From the NCBI GenBank assembly GCA_000421085.1, contig ATWE01000013.1, positions 151,322 to 215,321 of the forward strand: DNA of 64,000 bases, read 5' to 3'. The notes beneath the pieces are model-generated. The model ran no database searches. It saw only the letters and a program-made list of their open reading frames with translations, and was not told the DNA's origin. Below, piece by piece: positions 1 through 9,139 of the stretch. This DNA comes from Ensifer sp. USDA 6670. Its GTDB lineage: Bacteria; Pseudomonadota; Alphaproteobacteria; Rhizobiales; Rhizobiaceae. Made by a program: the position numbers and the translations under genes. Each line of letters starts with the position of its first letter. The stretch's first letter is position 1.

Positions 1-170
1 CCAAGGCGCTCGACCGTGTACTCCTGGCGCACAACTACGTCATTCCGCTTTATTATAAGCTCAAGGCGAACATCGCCTATTGGGACAGATTCGAGCGCCC
101 CCCGGAGCTTCCCAAATATTCGATCGGCTTCCCCGACGTGTGGTGGTCCAAGAATGCTGCGGGGAAATGA
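1..170 (+). CDS. Peptide ABC transporter substrate-binding protein, C-terminal fragment (YejA/YepA type)
   Basis: Only the last 55 or so codons are in the window (reading frame begins at base 3, TGA at 168-170); the rest lies upstream. The visible tail contains a VIPLYYK stretch and ends in a DVWWSKNAAGK-like tail, which fits the C-terminus of family-5 extracellular oligopeptide-binding proteins. Position 178 bp upstream of yejB on the same strand supports a role as the periplasmic binding partner of the YejBEF importer. Rhizobia can carry more than one binding protein for this transporter, so whether this is the YejA or the YepA type cannot be decided from the fragment. Confidence 0.75.
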   Translation, partial: KALDRVLLAHNYVIPLYYKLKANIAYWDRFERPPELPKYSIGFPDVWWSKNAAGK

Positions 171-348
171 AGCACTTGCATTCGGGGCGCCGGTCGATTC
201 CAAATGCAAAGAGCGAATCACTCACATACGGGAATGAACCGGCGGGATTCGACACGCCAGGGAGTAGGCCATTGAGACGACATAGACGGCAAGCCAGAGC
301 TCTGCGGATCGCGATGATCGGCGGCGCCACTCTGCCGAGGTCCGCCTG

Positions 349-1428
349 ATGGGTGCCTATATCCTTCGCCGGCTCCTGCTGATGATCCCGACAATCGTCG
401 GCATCATGGCGATCTCCTTCGCCGTCGTGCAGTTTGCGCCGGGTGGTCCGGTGGAACAGGTGATCGCCGACCTCACCAACGCGGCAGGCTCTGACAGGCT
501 TTCCGGCAATGCCGGCGATCTGGTGCCGAGCGGCGGTGAAAGCGGGCAGTATCGCGGCGCGCAAGGACTCGATCCCGATTTCATCGCCAAGCTCGAAAAG
601 CAGTTCGGCTTCGACAAGCCGCCGCTCGAGCGCTTCGTCACGATGATGTGGGACTATATCCGCTTCGACTTCGGCGAGAGCTTCTTCCGCAATACGCCGG
701 TCATCGACCTCATCATCCAGAAAATGCCGGTTTCGATCTCGCTCGGAGTCTGGATCCTGATATTTTCCTATGCCATCTCGATCCCGCTCGGCATCAAGAA
801 AGCGATCTCCGACGGTTCGACCTTCGACGTCTGGACCTCCGGCGTCATCATCGTCGGCTATGCGGTGCCGAGTTTCCTCTTCGGCATTCTCCTGATCGTG
901 CTTTTCGCGGGCGGATCCTTCTTCGACTGGTTCCCCTTGCGCGGCCTGGTCTCCGACAACTTCGACCAGCTTTCCTGGTACGAGAAGATAATCGATTATT
1001 TCTGGCACATGACGCTGCCGCTGATCACGCTTCTGCTTTCCGCCTTCGCGACCACCACGCTGCTTACCAAGAATTCCTTCATCGACGAGATCAAGAAGCA
1101 ATATGTGACGACGGCGCGGGCCAAGGGCCTGACCGAGCGGCGCGTTCTCTACGGACATGTGTTCCGCAACGCGATGCTGATCATCATTGCGGGTTTCCCC
1201 GGCGCCTTCATCTCCGCCTTCTTCACGGGCTCGCTGCTCATCGAATACATCTTCTCGCTCGATGGGCTAGGGCGGCTCGGCTATGACGCGGTCGTTAAGC
1301 GCGACTATCCGATCGTCTTCGCGACCCTCTTCATCTACTCGCTGATGGGGCTTGTCGTGAGCCTCGTCTCCGACCTCATCTATACCTGGGTCGACCCGCG
1401 CATCGATTTCGAGCGGAGGGACGTCTGA
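349..1428 (+). CDS. yejB: Peptide ABC transporter permease YejB
   Basis: Inner-membrane permease of the YejABEF oligopeptide importer, 359 aa, close to the usual length for YejB. The N-terminus is a hydrophobic segment (residues about 8-28, [16 protein letters not shown]), followed by a periplasmic loop and further hydrophobic segments. A permease EAA-type loop is visible near residue 250 ([19 protein letters not shown]), the expected contact for the ATPase. The TGA stop shares an A with the ATG of yejE, so the two are translationally coupled. In S. meliloti the Yej system has been linked to resistance to host NCR peptides and in Agrobacterium to muropeptide uptake; which applies here is inference. 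Confidence 0.93.
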   Translation: MGAYILRRLLLMIPTIVGIMAISFAVVQFAPGGPVEQVIADLTNAAGSDRLSGNAGDLVPSGGESGQYRGAQGLDPDFIAKLEKQFGFDKPPLERFVTMMWDYIRFDFGESFFRNTPVIDLIIQKMPVSISLGVWILIFSYAISIPLGIKKAISDGSTFDVWTSGVIIVGYAVPSFLFGILLIVLFAGGSFFDWFPLRGLVSDNFDQLSWYEKIIDYFWHMTLPLITLLLSAFATTTLLTKNSFIDEIKKQYVTTARAKGLTERRVLYGHVFRNAMLIIIAGFPGAFISAFFTGSLLIEYIFSLDGLGRLGYDAVVKRDYPIVFATLFIYSLMGLVVSLVSDLIYTWVDPRIDFERRDV

Positions 1429-2561
1429 TGAGCACCGCTACCGCCTATGCCGGCGCGCCGGAAAAGGGCTGGCTCACGCCGATCGGGCGCCGCCGCTGGC
1501 AGAACTTCAAGGCCAACCGCCGCGGCTACTGGTCTCTCTGGCTCTTCCTTCTCCTCTTCGGCCTCAGCCTGTTTGCGGAGTTCATCGCCAACGACAAGCC
1601 GATCCTCGCCTCCTACAAGGGCGAGATCCTGGTCCCGGTGCTGTTCGATTATCCGGAAGAGAAATTCGGCGGCTTCCTCGCCGAGACCGACTATCGCTCC
1701 GAGTTCATCCGCGATGAGATCGAGGCGAACGGCTGGATGGTCTGGCCGCCGATCCGCTATTCCTACCAGACGGTCAACTCCAGCATCCCCCATTCGGCGC
1801 CGACGCCCCCCTTCTGGCTGATGGGGGAGGAGGAGCGCTGCTCCGCCTACCCGCAAGGGGCCGACAACCCCGGGTGCATAGCCGGCAACCTGAACTGGCT
1901 CGGCACCGACGACCAGGCGCGCGACGTGATGGCGCGGATGATCTACGGTTTTCGCATCTCGGTCCTTTTCGGTCTCGCGCTGACCATCGCCTCGGCGGTG
2001 ATCGGGGTTTCGGCCGGTGCCGTGCAGGGCTATTTCGGCGGCTGGACCGATCTGCTCATGCAGCGCTTCATCGAGATCTGGTCGTCGATGCCGGTGCTCT
2101 ACATCCTGCTCATCATCGCCGCCATCCTGCCGCCGGGCTTCTTCATCCTGCTCGGCATCATGCTGCTCTTTTCCTGGGTCGGCTTCGTCGGCGTCGTCCG
2201 GGCCGAATTCCTGCGCGCCCGCAATTTCGAATATGTCAACGCGGCGCGCGCGCTCGGCGTCGGCAACGGCACCATCATGTACCGTCACCTCCTGCCGAAC
2301 GCGATGGTGGCGACGCTCACCTTCCTGCCCTTCATTCTTTCGGGCTCGATCACCACGCTGACCTCGCTCGACTTTCTCGGCTTCGGCATGCCCCCGGGTT
2401 CCCCGTCGCTCGGCGAGATGATCGCGCAGGGCAAGTCCAACCTGCAGGCGCCCTGGCTGGGGCTCACCGCCTTTTTCGCCATGTCGATCATGCTGTCGCT
2501 GCTGATCTTCGTCGGCGAGGCGACGCGCGACGCCTTCGACCCGAGAAAGACGTTCCGGTGA
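1428..2561 (+). CDS. yejE: Peptide ABC transporter permease YejE
   Basis: Second inner-membrane permease of the Yej importer, 377 aa. It has a hydrophobic segment near residues 35-50, a long periplasmic insert (residues about 60-150, including a Cys-containing stretch) and then the BPD_transp_1 core with an EAA loop around residue 270 (NAARALGVGNGTIMYRHLL). The start overlaps the yejB stop by one base, and its own stop is close to or overlaps the start of yejF. The large loop between the first two membrane segments is typical of YejE/OppC-type permeases. Confidence 0.93.
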   Translation: MSTATAYAGAPEKGWLTPIGRRRWQNFKANRRGYWSLWLFLLLFGLSLFAEFIANDKPILASYKGEILVPVLFDYPEEKFGGFLAETDYRSEFIRDEIEANGWMVWPPIRYSYQTVNSSIPHSAPTPPFWLMGEEERCSAYPQGADNPGCIAGNLNWLGTDDQARDVMARMIYGFRISVLFGLALTIASAVIGVSAGAVQGYFGGWTDLLMQRFIEIWSSMPVLYILLIIAAILPPGFFILLGIMLLFSWVGFVGVVRAEFLRARNFEYVNAARALGVGNGTIMYRHLLPNAMVATLTFLPFILSGSITTLTSLDFLGFGMPPGSPSLGEMIAQGKSNLQAPWLGLTAFFAMSIMLSLLIFVGEATRDAFDPRKTFR

Positions 2562-2569
2562 GCGCGACG

Positions 2570-4198
2570 ATGACAGATACACTCCTCTCCGTGCGCGACC
2601 TCTCCGTCGCCTTCCACCAGGGCGGCGAAACGTCGCTTGCGGTCGACCGCATCTCCTTCGACATCGGGCGTGGCGAGACCGTAGCGCTGGTCGGCGAGTC
2701 CGGCTCGGGCAAATCCGTCTCGGCCAACTCCATCCTGAGGCTGCTGCCCTACCCCGCCGCAAGCCATCCGAGCGGCGAAATCCTCTTCAACGGGAAGAAC
2801 CTCCTGAAGGCGAGCGACAACGAGCTCAGGCATGTTCGCGGCAACGACGTTACGATGATCTTCCAGGAGCCGATGACGTCGCTCAATCCGTTGCACACGA
2901 TCGAGCAGCAGATCGGCGAAATCCTGGAAATCCATCAGGGCCTCAAGGGTGCGGCCGCCCGCGCGAGAACGCTCGAGCTCCTAGACCAGGTCGGCATTCG
3001 CGAGGCGGAAAAGCGCCTCGGGGCCTACCCGCATCAGCTCTCAGGCGGCCAGCGCCAGCGCGTGATGATAGCCATGGCGCTCGCCAACCGGCCGGAGCTC
3101 CTGATCGCCGACGAGCCGACCACGGCGCTCGACGTCACGGTGCAGGCGCAGATCCTCGAGCTTTTGAAATCGCTCAAGGACGAGCACGGCATGTCGATGC
3201 TGTTCATCACCCACGACCTCGGCATCGTCCGCAAGATCGCCGACCGGGTCTGCGTGATGACAAAGGGCAAGATCGTCGAAACCGGGCCGACCGCCGAGAT
3301 CTTCGCCAATCCGCAGCACGCCTATACGCGCCACCTGCTTGCCTCCGAGCCGCGGGGCGAACCGCCGCCCTCGGACGCCTCGAGGCCGATCGTGATCGAA
3401 GCCAGGGACATGAAGGTCTGGTTTCCCATCAAGGCAGGCTTCCTGCGCCGGGTGGTCGACCACGTCAAGGCGGTAGACGGCATCGACCTGACGCTCCGCG
3501 CCGGCCAGACGCTGGGCGTGGTCGGCGAATCCGGTTCCGGCAAGACGACGCTTGGTCTTGCGCTGACGCGACTGATCTCGTCCAAGGGCCGCATCGCCTT
3601 CGTCGGGGAAGACATCGACGCCTACAGTTTCCGCGAGATGCGGCCGCTCAGAAGCCGGATGCAGGTGGTGTTTCAGGACCCTTACGGATCGCTGAGCCCG
3701 CGCATGTCGATCGCCGATATTATCGGCGAGGGATTGAAGATTCACGAGAAGGCGCTGACGGACGGCGAGCGCGATCAGCGCGTCGCCGCGGCACTGGAAG
3801 AGGTCGGCCTCGACCCCGCAACGCGCTGGCGCTATCCGCACGAATTTTCCGGCGGTCAGCGCCAGCGCATCGCGATCGCGCGGGCGATGGTGCTGAAACC
3901 TCAGTTCGTCATGCTCGACGAGCCGACCTCCGCCCTCGACATGAGCGTGCAGGCCCAGGTGGTCGATCTCCTGCGCGATCTCCAGCGCAAGCATAATCTC
4001 GCCTATCTCTTCATCAGCCATGACCTCAAGGTCGTGCGCGCGCTCGCCAACGAGGTGATCGTCATGCGGCTCGGCAAGGTCGTGGAACAGGGACCCGCCG
4101 AGCGCATCTTCGAGGCCCCGATGGAAGACTATACCAAGGCGCTGATGGCCGCCGCCTTCAATCTCGAAGCGGTCGATCTCGCCGCCGTTCATCAGTAG
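2570..4198 (+). CDS. yejF: Duplicated ABC ATPase YejF
   Basis: Cytoplasmic ATPase that powers the YejBE permease, about 542 aa, with two full ABC domains in one chain as is usual for YejF. Domain 1 has Walker A GESGSGKS (about residue 41), signature LSGGQRQR (about 157) and Walker B LLIADEPT (about 178). Domain 2 has GESGSGKT (about 318), FSGGQRQR (about 425) and FVMLDEPT (about 446). The open frame extends upstream to 1874 but that part is a shadow of yejE. I chose ATG 2570 with GGTGAG seven bases upstream; GTG 2558, overlapping the yejE stop, is the alternative and adds four residues. Confidence 0.93.
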   Translation: MTDTLLSVRDLSVAFHQGGETSLAVDRISFDIGRGETVALVGESGSGKSVSANSILRLLPYPAASHPSGEILFNGKNLLKASDNELRHVRGNDVTMIFQEPMTSLNPLHTIEQQIGEILEIHQGLKGAAARARTLELLDQVGIREAEKRLGAYPHQLSGGQRQRVMIAMALANRPELLIADEPTTALDVTVQAQILELLKSLKDEHGMSMLFITHDLGIVRKIADRVCVMTKGKIVETGPTAEIFANPQHAYTRHLLASEPRGEPPPSDASRPIVIEARDMKVWFPIKAGFLRRVVDHVKAVDGIDLTLRAGQTLGVVGESGSGKTTLGLALTRLISSKGRIAFVGEDIDAYSFREMRPLRSRMQVVFQDPYGSLSPRMSIADIIGEGLKIHEKALTDGERDQRVAAALEEVGLDPATRWRYPHEFSGGQRQRIAIARAMVLKPQFVMLDEPTSALDMSVQAQVVDLLRDLQRKHNLAYLFISHDLKVVRALANEVIVMRLGKVVEQGPAERIFEAPMEDYTKALMAAAFNLEAVDLAAVHQ

Positions 4199-4208
4199 AG
4201 TTGCTCCC

Positions 4209-5168
4209 ATGCCCGCCAAGAGCCCCGTGATCGTCGACCTGAAATTCATCCCCGAAGAGGTCGAGGCCGCCCTGGCGGGCGCCTTTCCCGGCCGCGAGGT
4301 GATCGATCTCGCTGACCCGGTGCATCAGGGGCGTGATCTCTCCGGCATCGATTATGCGGTGGTCTGGAAATCCGCGCCCGACCTCTTCTCCCGGGCACCC
4401 GACCTCAAGGTGGTCTTTTCCGGCGGCGCCGGCGTCGATCACGTGCTGACGCTGCCGGGCCTGCCCGACGTGCCGCTTGTGCGCTTCGTCGACCGGACGC
4501 TGACGACGCGCATGAGCGAGTGGGTGGTGATGCAGTGCCTCCTGCATCTTCGCCAGCACCGCGCCTACGAGGCACTGGCGAAGAAGCACGAATGGCGCGA
4601 CTTCAGCCAGCCGGAGGCAGCCGACGTGACCGTCGGCATCATGGGCATGGGCGTGCTCGGCCAGGACGCCGCCCGCAAGCTCGCCATGATGGGCTTCAAG
4701 GTGATCGGCTGGTCGCGAAGCAAGCGGGTGGTCGAGGGTGTAGAGACCTACGACGCCGCCGGACTGGACGCATTTCTCGGAACGACGGATTTTCTCGTCG
4801 GCCTGCTGCCGCTGACGCCGGATACAAGGGGTATCTTCAACGCCGCCCTCTTCGCCAAGCTCAGCCGTAACGGGCCGTTCGGTGCGCCCGTTTTCATCAA
4901 TGCCGGTCGTGGCGGCAGCCAGGTGGAGGCCGACATCCTGGAGTGCCTCGATTCCGGTATTCTGGGAGGCGCCTCGCTCGATGTCTTCGAACGGGAGCCA
5001 CTCTCCCCGGAAAGCCGCTTCTGGGACATGCCGAACGTCTATGTGACGCCGCATGTCGCCGCCTCGTCCGACGTCAGGGCGCTCTTTGTGCATGTGGAGC
5101 ATCAGATCGCGCGCTTCGAGAGCGGGCTGCCTCCGGAGCATGTGGTGGATAAGGTAGCCGGCTATTGA
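4209..5168 (+). CDS. D-2-hydroxyacid dehydrogenase (glyoxylate/hydroxypyruvate reductase, GhrA-like)
   Basis: NAD(P)-dependent reductase of 2-keto acids such as glyoxylate or hydroxypyruvate, 319 aa, near the length of GhrA. The dinucleotide-binding glycine motif GIMGMGVLG lies near residue 144. The catalytic triad of the family is visible: Arg in NAGRGG (about 233), Glu in FEREPL (about 262) and His in TPHVAA (about 280). It begins 10 bp after yejF, so it may be co-transcribed with the peptide importer, although a metabolic link is not obvious. Exact substrate cannot be read from the sequence. Confidence 0.88.
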   Translation: MPAKSPVIVDLKFIPEEVEAALAGAFPGREVIDLADPVHQGRDLSGIDYAVVWKSAPDLFSRAPDLKVVFSGGAGVDHVLTLPGLPDVPLVRFVDRTLTTRMSEWVVMQCLLHLRQHRAYEALAKKHEWRDFSQPEAADVTVGIMGMGVLGQDAARKLAMMGFKVIGWSRSKRVVEGVETYDAAGLDAFLGTTDFLVGLLPLTPDTRGIFNAALFAKLSRNGPFGAPVFINAGRGGSQVEADILECLDSGILGGASLDVFEREPLSPESRFWDMPNVYVTPHVAASSDVRALFVHVEHQIARFESGLPPEHVVDKVAGY

Positions 5169-5243
5169 TTGGGCACGCCCCGTCCTTGGGTCAAGCCCTA
5201 GGATGACGGAGCAAGAGAATCGGCCGAGCCGACCGCAAAGGCT
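5169..5243. repeat. Extragenic palindrome between convergent genes
   Basis: The 75-bp gap between the convergent dehydrogenase and NlpC/P60 genes holds an imperfect inverted repeat around 5178-5208 (CCGTCCTTGGG paired with CCCTAGGATGACGG). It resembles the CCTCGGGTT-type palindrome at 9032-9050. It could form a hairpin in either transcript but has no clear U-tract. Confidence 0.45.
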
Positions 5244-6110
5244 TCAAGGCCGCCGGTACCCCGTCGGCTGCGCGTAGAGCCACCCGATGCGCCGGATGGC
5301 GTCTTCGAGGCCTTCGCGCGCCACCGTCATCGTATGTCCGTTGGCATGCACCAGGGTCTTCTCGTCCTCCATGATCGCCACATGGCCCTTCCAGAAGACG
5401 AGGTCGCCGCGCGTGAGTTGCTCGCGCTCAATGGGGCGGCCGAGGCCGCTTGCCTGCATGTCGGAATCGCGCGGCGCATTGCGCCCGGCCATCTGCATCG
5501 CGAGTTGCACGAGGCCGGAACAGTCTATGCCGAAGCCGGAGCGGCCGCCCCAGAGATAGGGCGTTTCAAGAAAGCGGGCAGCGATTGCGACATAGTCTTC
5601 CGTGAGCGCGCCGCCTGCGGGAATGCAATGATCGGCGACGATCGCCAGCCCGCCATTCAGCAGAAAATAGCGCGTGCCGCGCGTCTCGGCCTCGCCGACG
5701 ACGGCAATCCGGCTTCCCATGGAAAGGGCAAAGGCCTGAGGGAAGCGAAGATCCGCGCCGCGATAGACGAATGTCCGCGGCACCGCCACGAGGTGCGTCG
5801 CCGGCGCTTGCGGGGGCTGCACGACATCCTCCGGTACGTAGCCGACATAACCGTCGAGGTCGGACCTGACCCACGCCCATCCGTCGGCGGCGTCGAGCAC
5901 GCGCACCGTCTCGCCATAGAGAAGCTCCGTATCCGTGCCGCAGCCGGCCTCCGGCCTCGCCCGCAGCGGCGTCACCGGCACGGATACGGCCGCCGGCGTT
6001 CCTTCCACGAAGCGCTTTGCCTCGACGAGACCGCGCAGACGTGCCTCCGCGATATCTTCGCGATAGGCATTGAGTCGGCGGTCGAGGACTTCTGGCATGG
6101 ATAAGCTCAC
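5244..6110 (-). CDS. NlpC/P60 family cell-wall peptidase with SH3-like domain
   Basis: Predicted cysteine peptidase that cuts peptide bonds in peptidoglycan stems, 288 aa. Residues about 45-100 look like a bacterial SH3 domain (ETVRVLDAADGWAWVRSDLDGYVGYV). The C-terminal NlpC/P60 domain has the catalytic Cys197 in FGIDCSGLVQ, His243 in KGHVAIM and His255 in LVHANGH, so the active site appears complete. No signal peptide is evident, which fits either a cytoplasmic muropeptide enzyme or non-classical export. Its ATG overlaps the stop of the upstream MarR-type gene by four bases (ATGA), so the two are coupled. Confidence 0.87.
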   Translation of the reverse strand: MSLSMPEVLDRRLNAYREDIAEARLRGLVEAKRFVEGTPAAVSVPVTPLRARPEAGCGTDTELLYGETVRVLDAADGWAWVRSDLDGYVGYVPEDVVQPPQAPATHLVAVPRTFVYRGADLRFPQAFALSMGSRIAVVGEAETRGTRYFLLNGGLAIVADHCIPAGGALTEDYVAIAARFLETPYLWGGRSGFGIDCSGLVQLAMQMAGRNAPRDSDMQASGLGRPIEREQLTRGDLVFWKGHVAIMEDEKTLVHANGHTMTVAREGLEDAIRRIGWLYAQPTGYRRP

Positions 6111-6451
6111 ATTTTCCGGCCCTGATTGATGATCAGATCGCCGAATTTTTCAAGATAGAGCGCGCCTTCGACGGTGCGCTTTATGATGACGTTGCGCCTG
6201 TCGCGTTCATCGCGGATCCGGTCGACGAGGCCGAGCGCACCCATGGTGTCGAGCGCGCGGGTGATCACCGGCTTCGTCACCCCGAGCGCCGCGGCGAGGC
6301 CGCGCACCGTATGAGGCGGCGGCACGAGGTAAATCTGTAACAGGATCGCCATCTGGCGCAAGGTCAGATCGCGGCTGTCGACGCGGACCTGTTCAAGCGA
6401 CACGGCATGCCAGAGCCCCAGCGCCTGAGAAGGGGTAAGTTCGACCGGCAA
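6107..6451 (-). CDS. Short MarR-family winged-helix regulator
   Basis: A 114-aa predicted transcription regulator. Residues about 28-90 form a winged helix-turn-helix: LRQMAILLQIYL, the recognition part TVRGLAAALGVTKPVITRALDTM, then the wing with DERDRRNVII. It is shorter than typical MarR proteins (about 140-150 aa), with little beyond the wing. It is the first gene of a two-gene unit with the NlpC/P60 peptidase and may control that gene. The ligand is unknown. Confidence 0.78.
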   Translation of the reverse strand: MPVELTPSQALGLWHAVSLEQVRVDSRDLTLRQMAILLQIYLVPPPHTVRGLAAALGVTKPVITRALDTMGALGLVDRIRDERDRRNVIIKRTVEGALYLEKFGDLIINQGRKM

Positions 6452-6538
6452 AGAAAACTCCTGCGTGGATCACATCTCCGGGAGCATAGCCGGCGACCGT
6501 TACGCAAGCGTTTCTTTGCAGCTCGATCGCGCGAATAG

Positions 6539-7930
6539 CTACCCCGCGATCCTCCCGATGTGATGATAAAGCGCCCGGATCGCCTGAGCTTCACCGCCGA
6601 TCGGCGAATGCGGGCGCTCGGACTGGGCCCAGCCGAAGATGTCGAAATGGACCCAGCTTTTCGCGTTGGTCACGAAACGCTTGAGGAACAGCGCCGCCGT
6701 GATCGAGCCGGCCATGCCGCCGGATGGGGCGTTGGTGAGGTCCGCGATGCGGGCGGAAACATCCTTGTCGTAGCCCCTGTAGAGCGGCATCCGCCAGACC
6801 GGATCGTCGACGGTCACGCTCGCCTCGGCAAGATCACGGGCGAGGCCATCGTCGTCGGTGAAGAAGGGCGGCAGGTCCGGGCCCAGCGCCACACGGGCGG
6901 CGCCCGTGAGGGTCGCCATGTCGACGACGAGGTCCGTCTGTTCCTCGTCCGCATAGGCGAGCGCATCGGCGAGGATCAGCCGCCCCTCCGCGTCGGTGTT
7001 GTCGATCTGAACCGTCAGGCCCTTGCGGCTCTTGTAGATGTCGCCGGGACGGAAGGCATTCGCCGAGATCGAGTTCTCGACCACGGGAACGATGACGCGC
7101 AGGTCCACCTTGAGCTTTGCATCCATGATCATCAGCGCGAGACCCATGACGTTGGCAGCGCCGCCCATGTCCTTCTTCATGAGCAGCATCGAGGCGGCCG
7201 GCTTGATGTCCAGCCCGCCGGTGTCGAAACAGACGCCCTTGCCGACGAGCGTCACCTTCCGGTGGCCCTTCCTGCCCCAGCGCATTTCAAGGAGCCGCGG
7301 CGCTTCCGCGCTGGCGCGGCCGACTGTGTGAACGAGCGGGAAGTTCTCGGTCAGCAGGGCTTCGCCGGAAATCGCCGAGACGTCGGCTTTGTAATGGGCG
7401 GCCAGCGCCCGGAATGCGGCCTCCAGTGCTTCCGGTCCCATATCATTGGTCGGCGTGTTGATGAGGTCGCGGGCCAGGAACACGCCGGCGAGCTGCCGCT
7501 TGATATCGGTCGCATCCGAATCGGCAGGAATGAGCAGCGTCGGCGCGTCCGTCTTCGCCGACTTATAGCGCTCGAAGCGGTAGGAACCGAGGCCGTAGCC
7601 GAGAGCCAGCCGGTTGGCGGTAAGCGGCGCCGTTTCGATATGCCATTTGCCGGCCGGAAGCGCCCGGGCGAGCTTGCCGGTCAGGAAGGGCGCGTCGGAA
7701 GGGTTGGCACCGAGCCCGAACAGCGCGCCGCCGAGATGACCATCGGCCGAGGGGATGAGCAGCACCGCGCCGGATTCCGCCTTGAAGCCAGCCTTCTTCG
7801 CCCAGTCGAGCGCGATCGGATCGATGCTCCCCGTTTCGATATGCGCCGGCGTCACCGCAAAGATAGGCAGCGTCTTGCCGTTGCTGGTGTTGAACGGCGA
7901 TTGCCGCTCGATGAACTGAAAGGGGGCCAT
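6539..7930 (-). CDS. M17 leucyl aminopeptidase family protein
   Basis: Cytoplasmic metallo-aminopeptidase that trims N-terminal residues from peptides, 463 aa. The C-terminal catalytic domain carries the two-metal ligands and catalytic residues of family M17: Lys231 and Asp236 in VGKGVCFDTGG, Asp254 in MKKDMGG, and Asp313, Glu315 and Arg317 in the signature NTDAEGRLIL. It is slightly shorter than PepA (about 500 aa), closer to PepB-like members. It is transcribed away from the tadD lipoprotein gene. With the Yej importer and the NlpC/P60 enzyme nearby, a role in digesting imported peptides or murein peptides is an inference. Confidence 0.9.
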   Translation of the reverse strand: MAPFQFIERQSPFNTSNGKTLPIFAVTPAHIETGSIDPIALDWAKKAGFKAESGAVLLIPSADGHLGGALFGLGANPSDAPFLTGKLARALPAGKWHIETAPLTANRLALGYGLGSYRFERYKSAKTDAPTLLIPADSDATDIKRQLAGVFLARDLINTPTNDMGPEALEAAFRALAAHYKADVSAISGEALLTENFPLVHTVGRASAEAPRLLEMRWGRKGHRKVTLVGKGVCFDTGGLDIKPAASMLLMKKDMGGAANVMGLALMIMDAKLKVDLRVIVPVVENSISANAFRPGDIYKSRKGLTVQIDNTDAEGRLILADALAYADEEQTDLVVDMATLTGAARVALGPDLPPFFTDDDGLARDLAEASVTVDDPVWRMPLYRGYDKDVSARIADLTNAPSGGMAGSITAALFLKRFVTNAKSWVHFDIFGWAQSERPHSPIGGEAQAIRALYHHIGRIAG

Positions 7931-7961
7931 GGGAATCCTCGACTGACGGATACGAACAGGG

Positions 7962-7990
7962 GTGCGATTAACGCTCCGTTAGGGTTAACA
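7962..7990 (+). promoter_or_regulatory. Candidate CtrA-like box upstream of tadD
   Basis: In the 132-bp divergent gap between the aminopeptidase and tadD, TTAA at 7968-7971 is followed after seven bases by TTAG (7979-7982) and then GGTTAAC (7983-7989). This is one mismatch from the alphaproteobacterial CtrA consensus TTAA-N7-TTAA. Other CtrA-like sites occur in the pilus promoters further along, which raises its plausibility. Confidence 0.35.
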
Positions 7991-8062
7991 GATTATTGCT
8001 GGAGTGAAAGTTGCGCCGCTTTTGTCTGGAGTTCCGGTGCAGGACTGGATGCTGGGGCTTCG

Positions 8063-8887
8063 ATGACGATGCAAGACAATTTTTCCTCCTCTTTGCGCCG
8101 GCTCGCAACGGGGGTTGCCGTTGCGATAGTGGCGCTGTCCATCTCCGCCTGCGCCGGACAACAGGGCAGGAAAGAGCTGACGACCGGATCCATCCCGAAG
8201 CTCACGAGGCCGGTGCAGTCGATGAATGCGACCGAACTCGCTGCCGCCGCCGAACGCATCGGCCAGGCCTATGAACGCAACCCGAAGGACCGGGAGGCTG
8301 GGCTCAACTACGCCAATCTCCTGCGCATGACGGGCCGCAACGAACAGGCGCTTGCCGTCATGCAGCAGGTGGCGATCTACCACCCGGCGGACCGCGAGGT
8401 GCTCGGAGCCTACGGCAAGGCCCAGGCCGCCGCGGGTCAGCTGGAACAGGCGCTCGCAACGATCGGCCGCGCCCAGACACCGGACCGGCCCGACTGGAAG
8501 CTGAAATCCGCGGAAGGCGCCATTCTCGACCAGCTCGGCCGTTCCGCCGAGGCACGGCTGCGCTACCGCGAGGCTCTGGACCTCAAGCCCAACGAGCCTT
8601 CGGTCCTTTCCAATCTCGGCATGTCCTATCTGCTGACGAAGGATTTGCGGACCGCCGAGACCTACCTCAAATCCGCGGCGAGCCAGCCGGATGCCGGCAG
8701 CAGCGTGCGCCAGAACCTCGCACTTGCCGTCGGCTTGCAGGGCCGCTTCCAGGAAGCGGAAGCCATCGCCCGCCAGGAACTGACATCCGAGCAGGCGGAA
8801 GCCAACGTCGCCTATCTGCGCTCCATGCTGTCGCAGCAGGGCGCCTGGAAGCAGCTGGCAAAGGCGGACGAGGCGAAGGCGGATTGA
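8063..8887 (+). CDS. tadD: TPR lipoprotein, Flp pilus assembly protein TadD
   Basis: A 274-aa outer-membrane pilot-like lipoprotein of the Tad system, thought to help the secretin assemble. The N-terminal signal ends in a lipobox (ISAC, Cys near residue 31) after a hydrophobic run VAVAIVALSIS. Residues about 55-235 are tetratricopeptide repeats (for example GLNYANLLRMTGRNEQAL and ALDLKPNEPSVLSNLGMSYL). The open frame runs on upstream but that part is antisense to the aminopeptidase; I chose ATG 8063, with ATG 8069 as an alternative. It converges on tadC, so it is transcribed separately from the main pilus operon. Confidence 0.85.
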   Translation: MTMQDNFSSSLRRLATGVAVAIVALSISACAGQQGRKELTTGSIPKLTRPVQSMNATELAAAAERIGQAYERNPKDREAGLNYANLLRMTGRNEQALAVMQQVAIYHPADREVLGAYGKAQAAAGQLEQALATIGRAQTPDRPDWKLKSAEGAILDQLGRSAEARLRYREALDLKPNEPSVLSNLGMSYLLTKDLRTAETYLKSAASQPDAGSSVRQNLALAVGLQGRFQEAEAIARQELTSEQAEANVAYLRSMLSQQGAWKQLAKADEAKAD

Positions 8888-8904
8888 AGATTGATCGGCC
8901 GGCA

Positions 8905-9050
8905 CTGCCACCCGCGCCGGGTGGCGGCGCGCCCCTCATCCCGCTGCCGCGACCTTCTCCCCGCAGGCGGGGAGAAGGAATATGCCGCCCTTTCCAAGTC
9001 CCCTCTCCCCTCCTGCGGGGAGAGGGCTAGTCCTCGGGTTAAACCCGAGG
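8905..9050. repeat. Cluster of extragenic palindromes between tadD and tadC
   Basis: The 252-bp gap between convergent tadD and tadC contains no gene but at least three strong inverted repeats in a row: 8953-8978 (CCTTCTCCCCGC and its exact complement, 2-bp loop), 9001-9026 (CCCTCTCCCC, 6-bp loop) and 9032-9050 (CCTCGGGTT, 1-bp loop). A weaker one is near 8909-8925. Such GC-rich palindromes are common between genes in rhizobia. They may act as a bidirectional transcription barrier, although no U-tract follows them. Confidence 0.8.
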
Positions 9051-9139
9051 AGAGGGGCAAACCCGAGAAGAGGGGCCAGCACAGCCGGCAAGGGGCGGCA
9101 ATCCCTTCAAGGCGGTAAACCACCTTCGCCTATCCTTCC

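Noticed and set aside
1874..2569. Long N-terminal extension of yejF
   Set aside because: The 228-232 extra codons overlap yejE in another frame and read as Arg/His/Ala-rich noise; the ABC domain begins right after ATG 2570.
6560..8062. Long N-terminal extension of tadD
   Set aside because: It is antisense to the M17 aminopeptidase; the lipoprotein signal begins only after ATG 8063.
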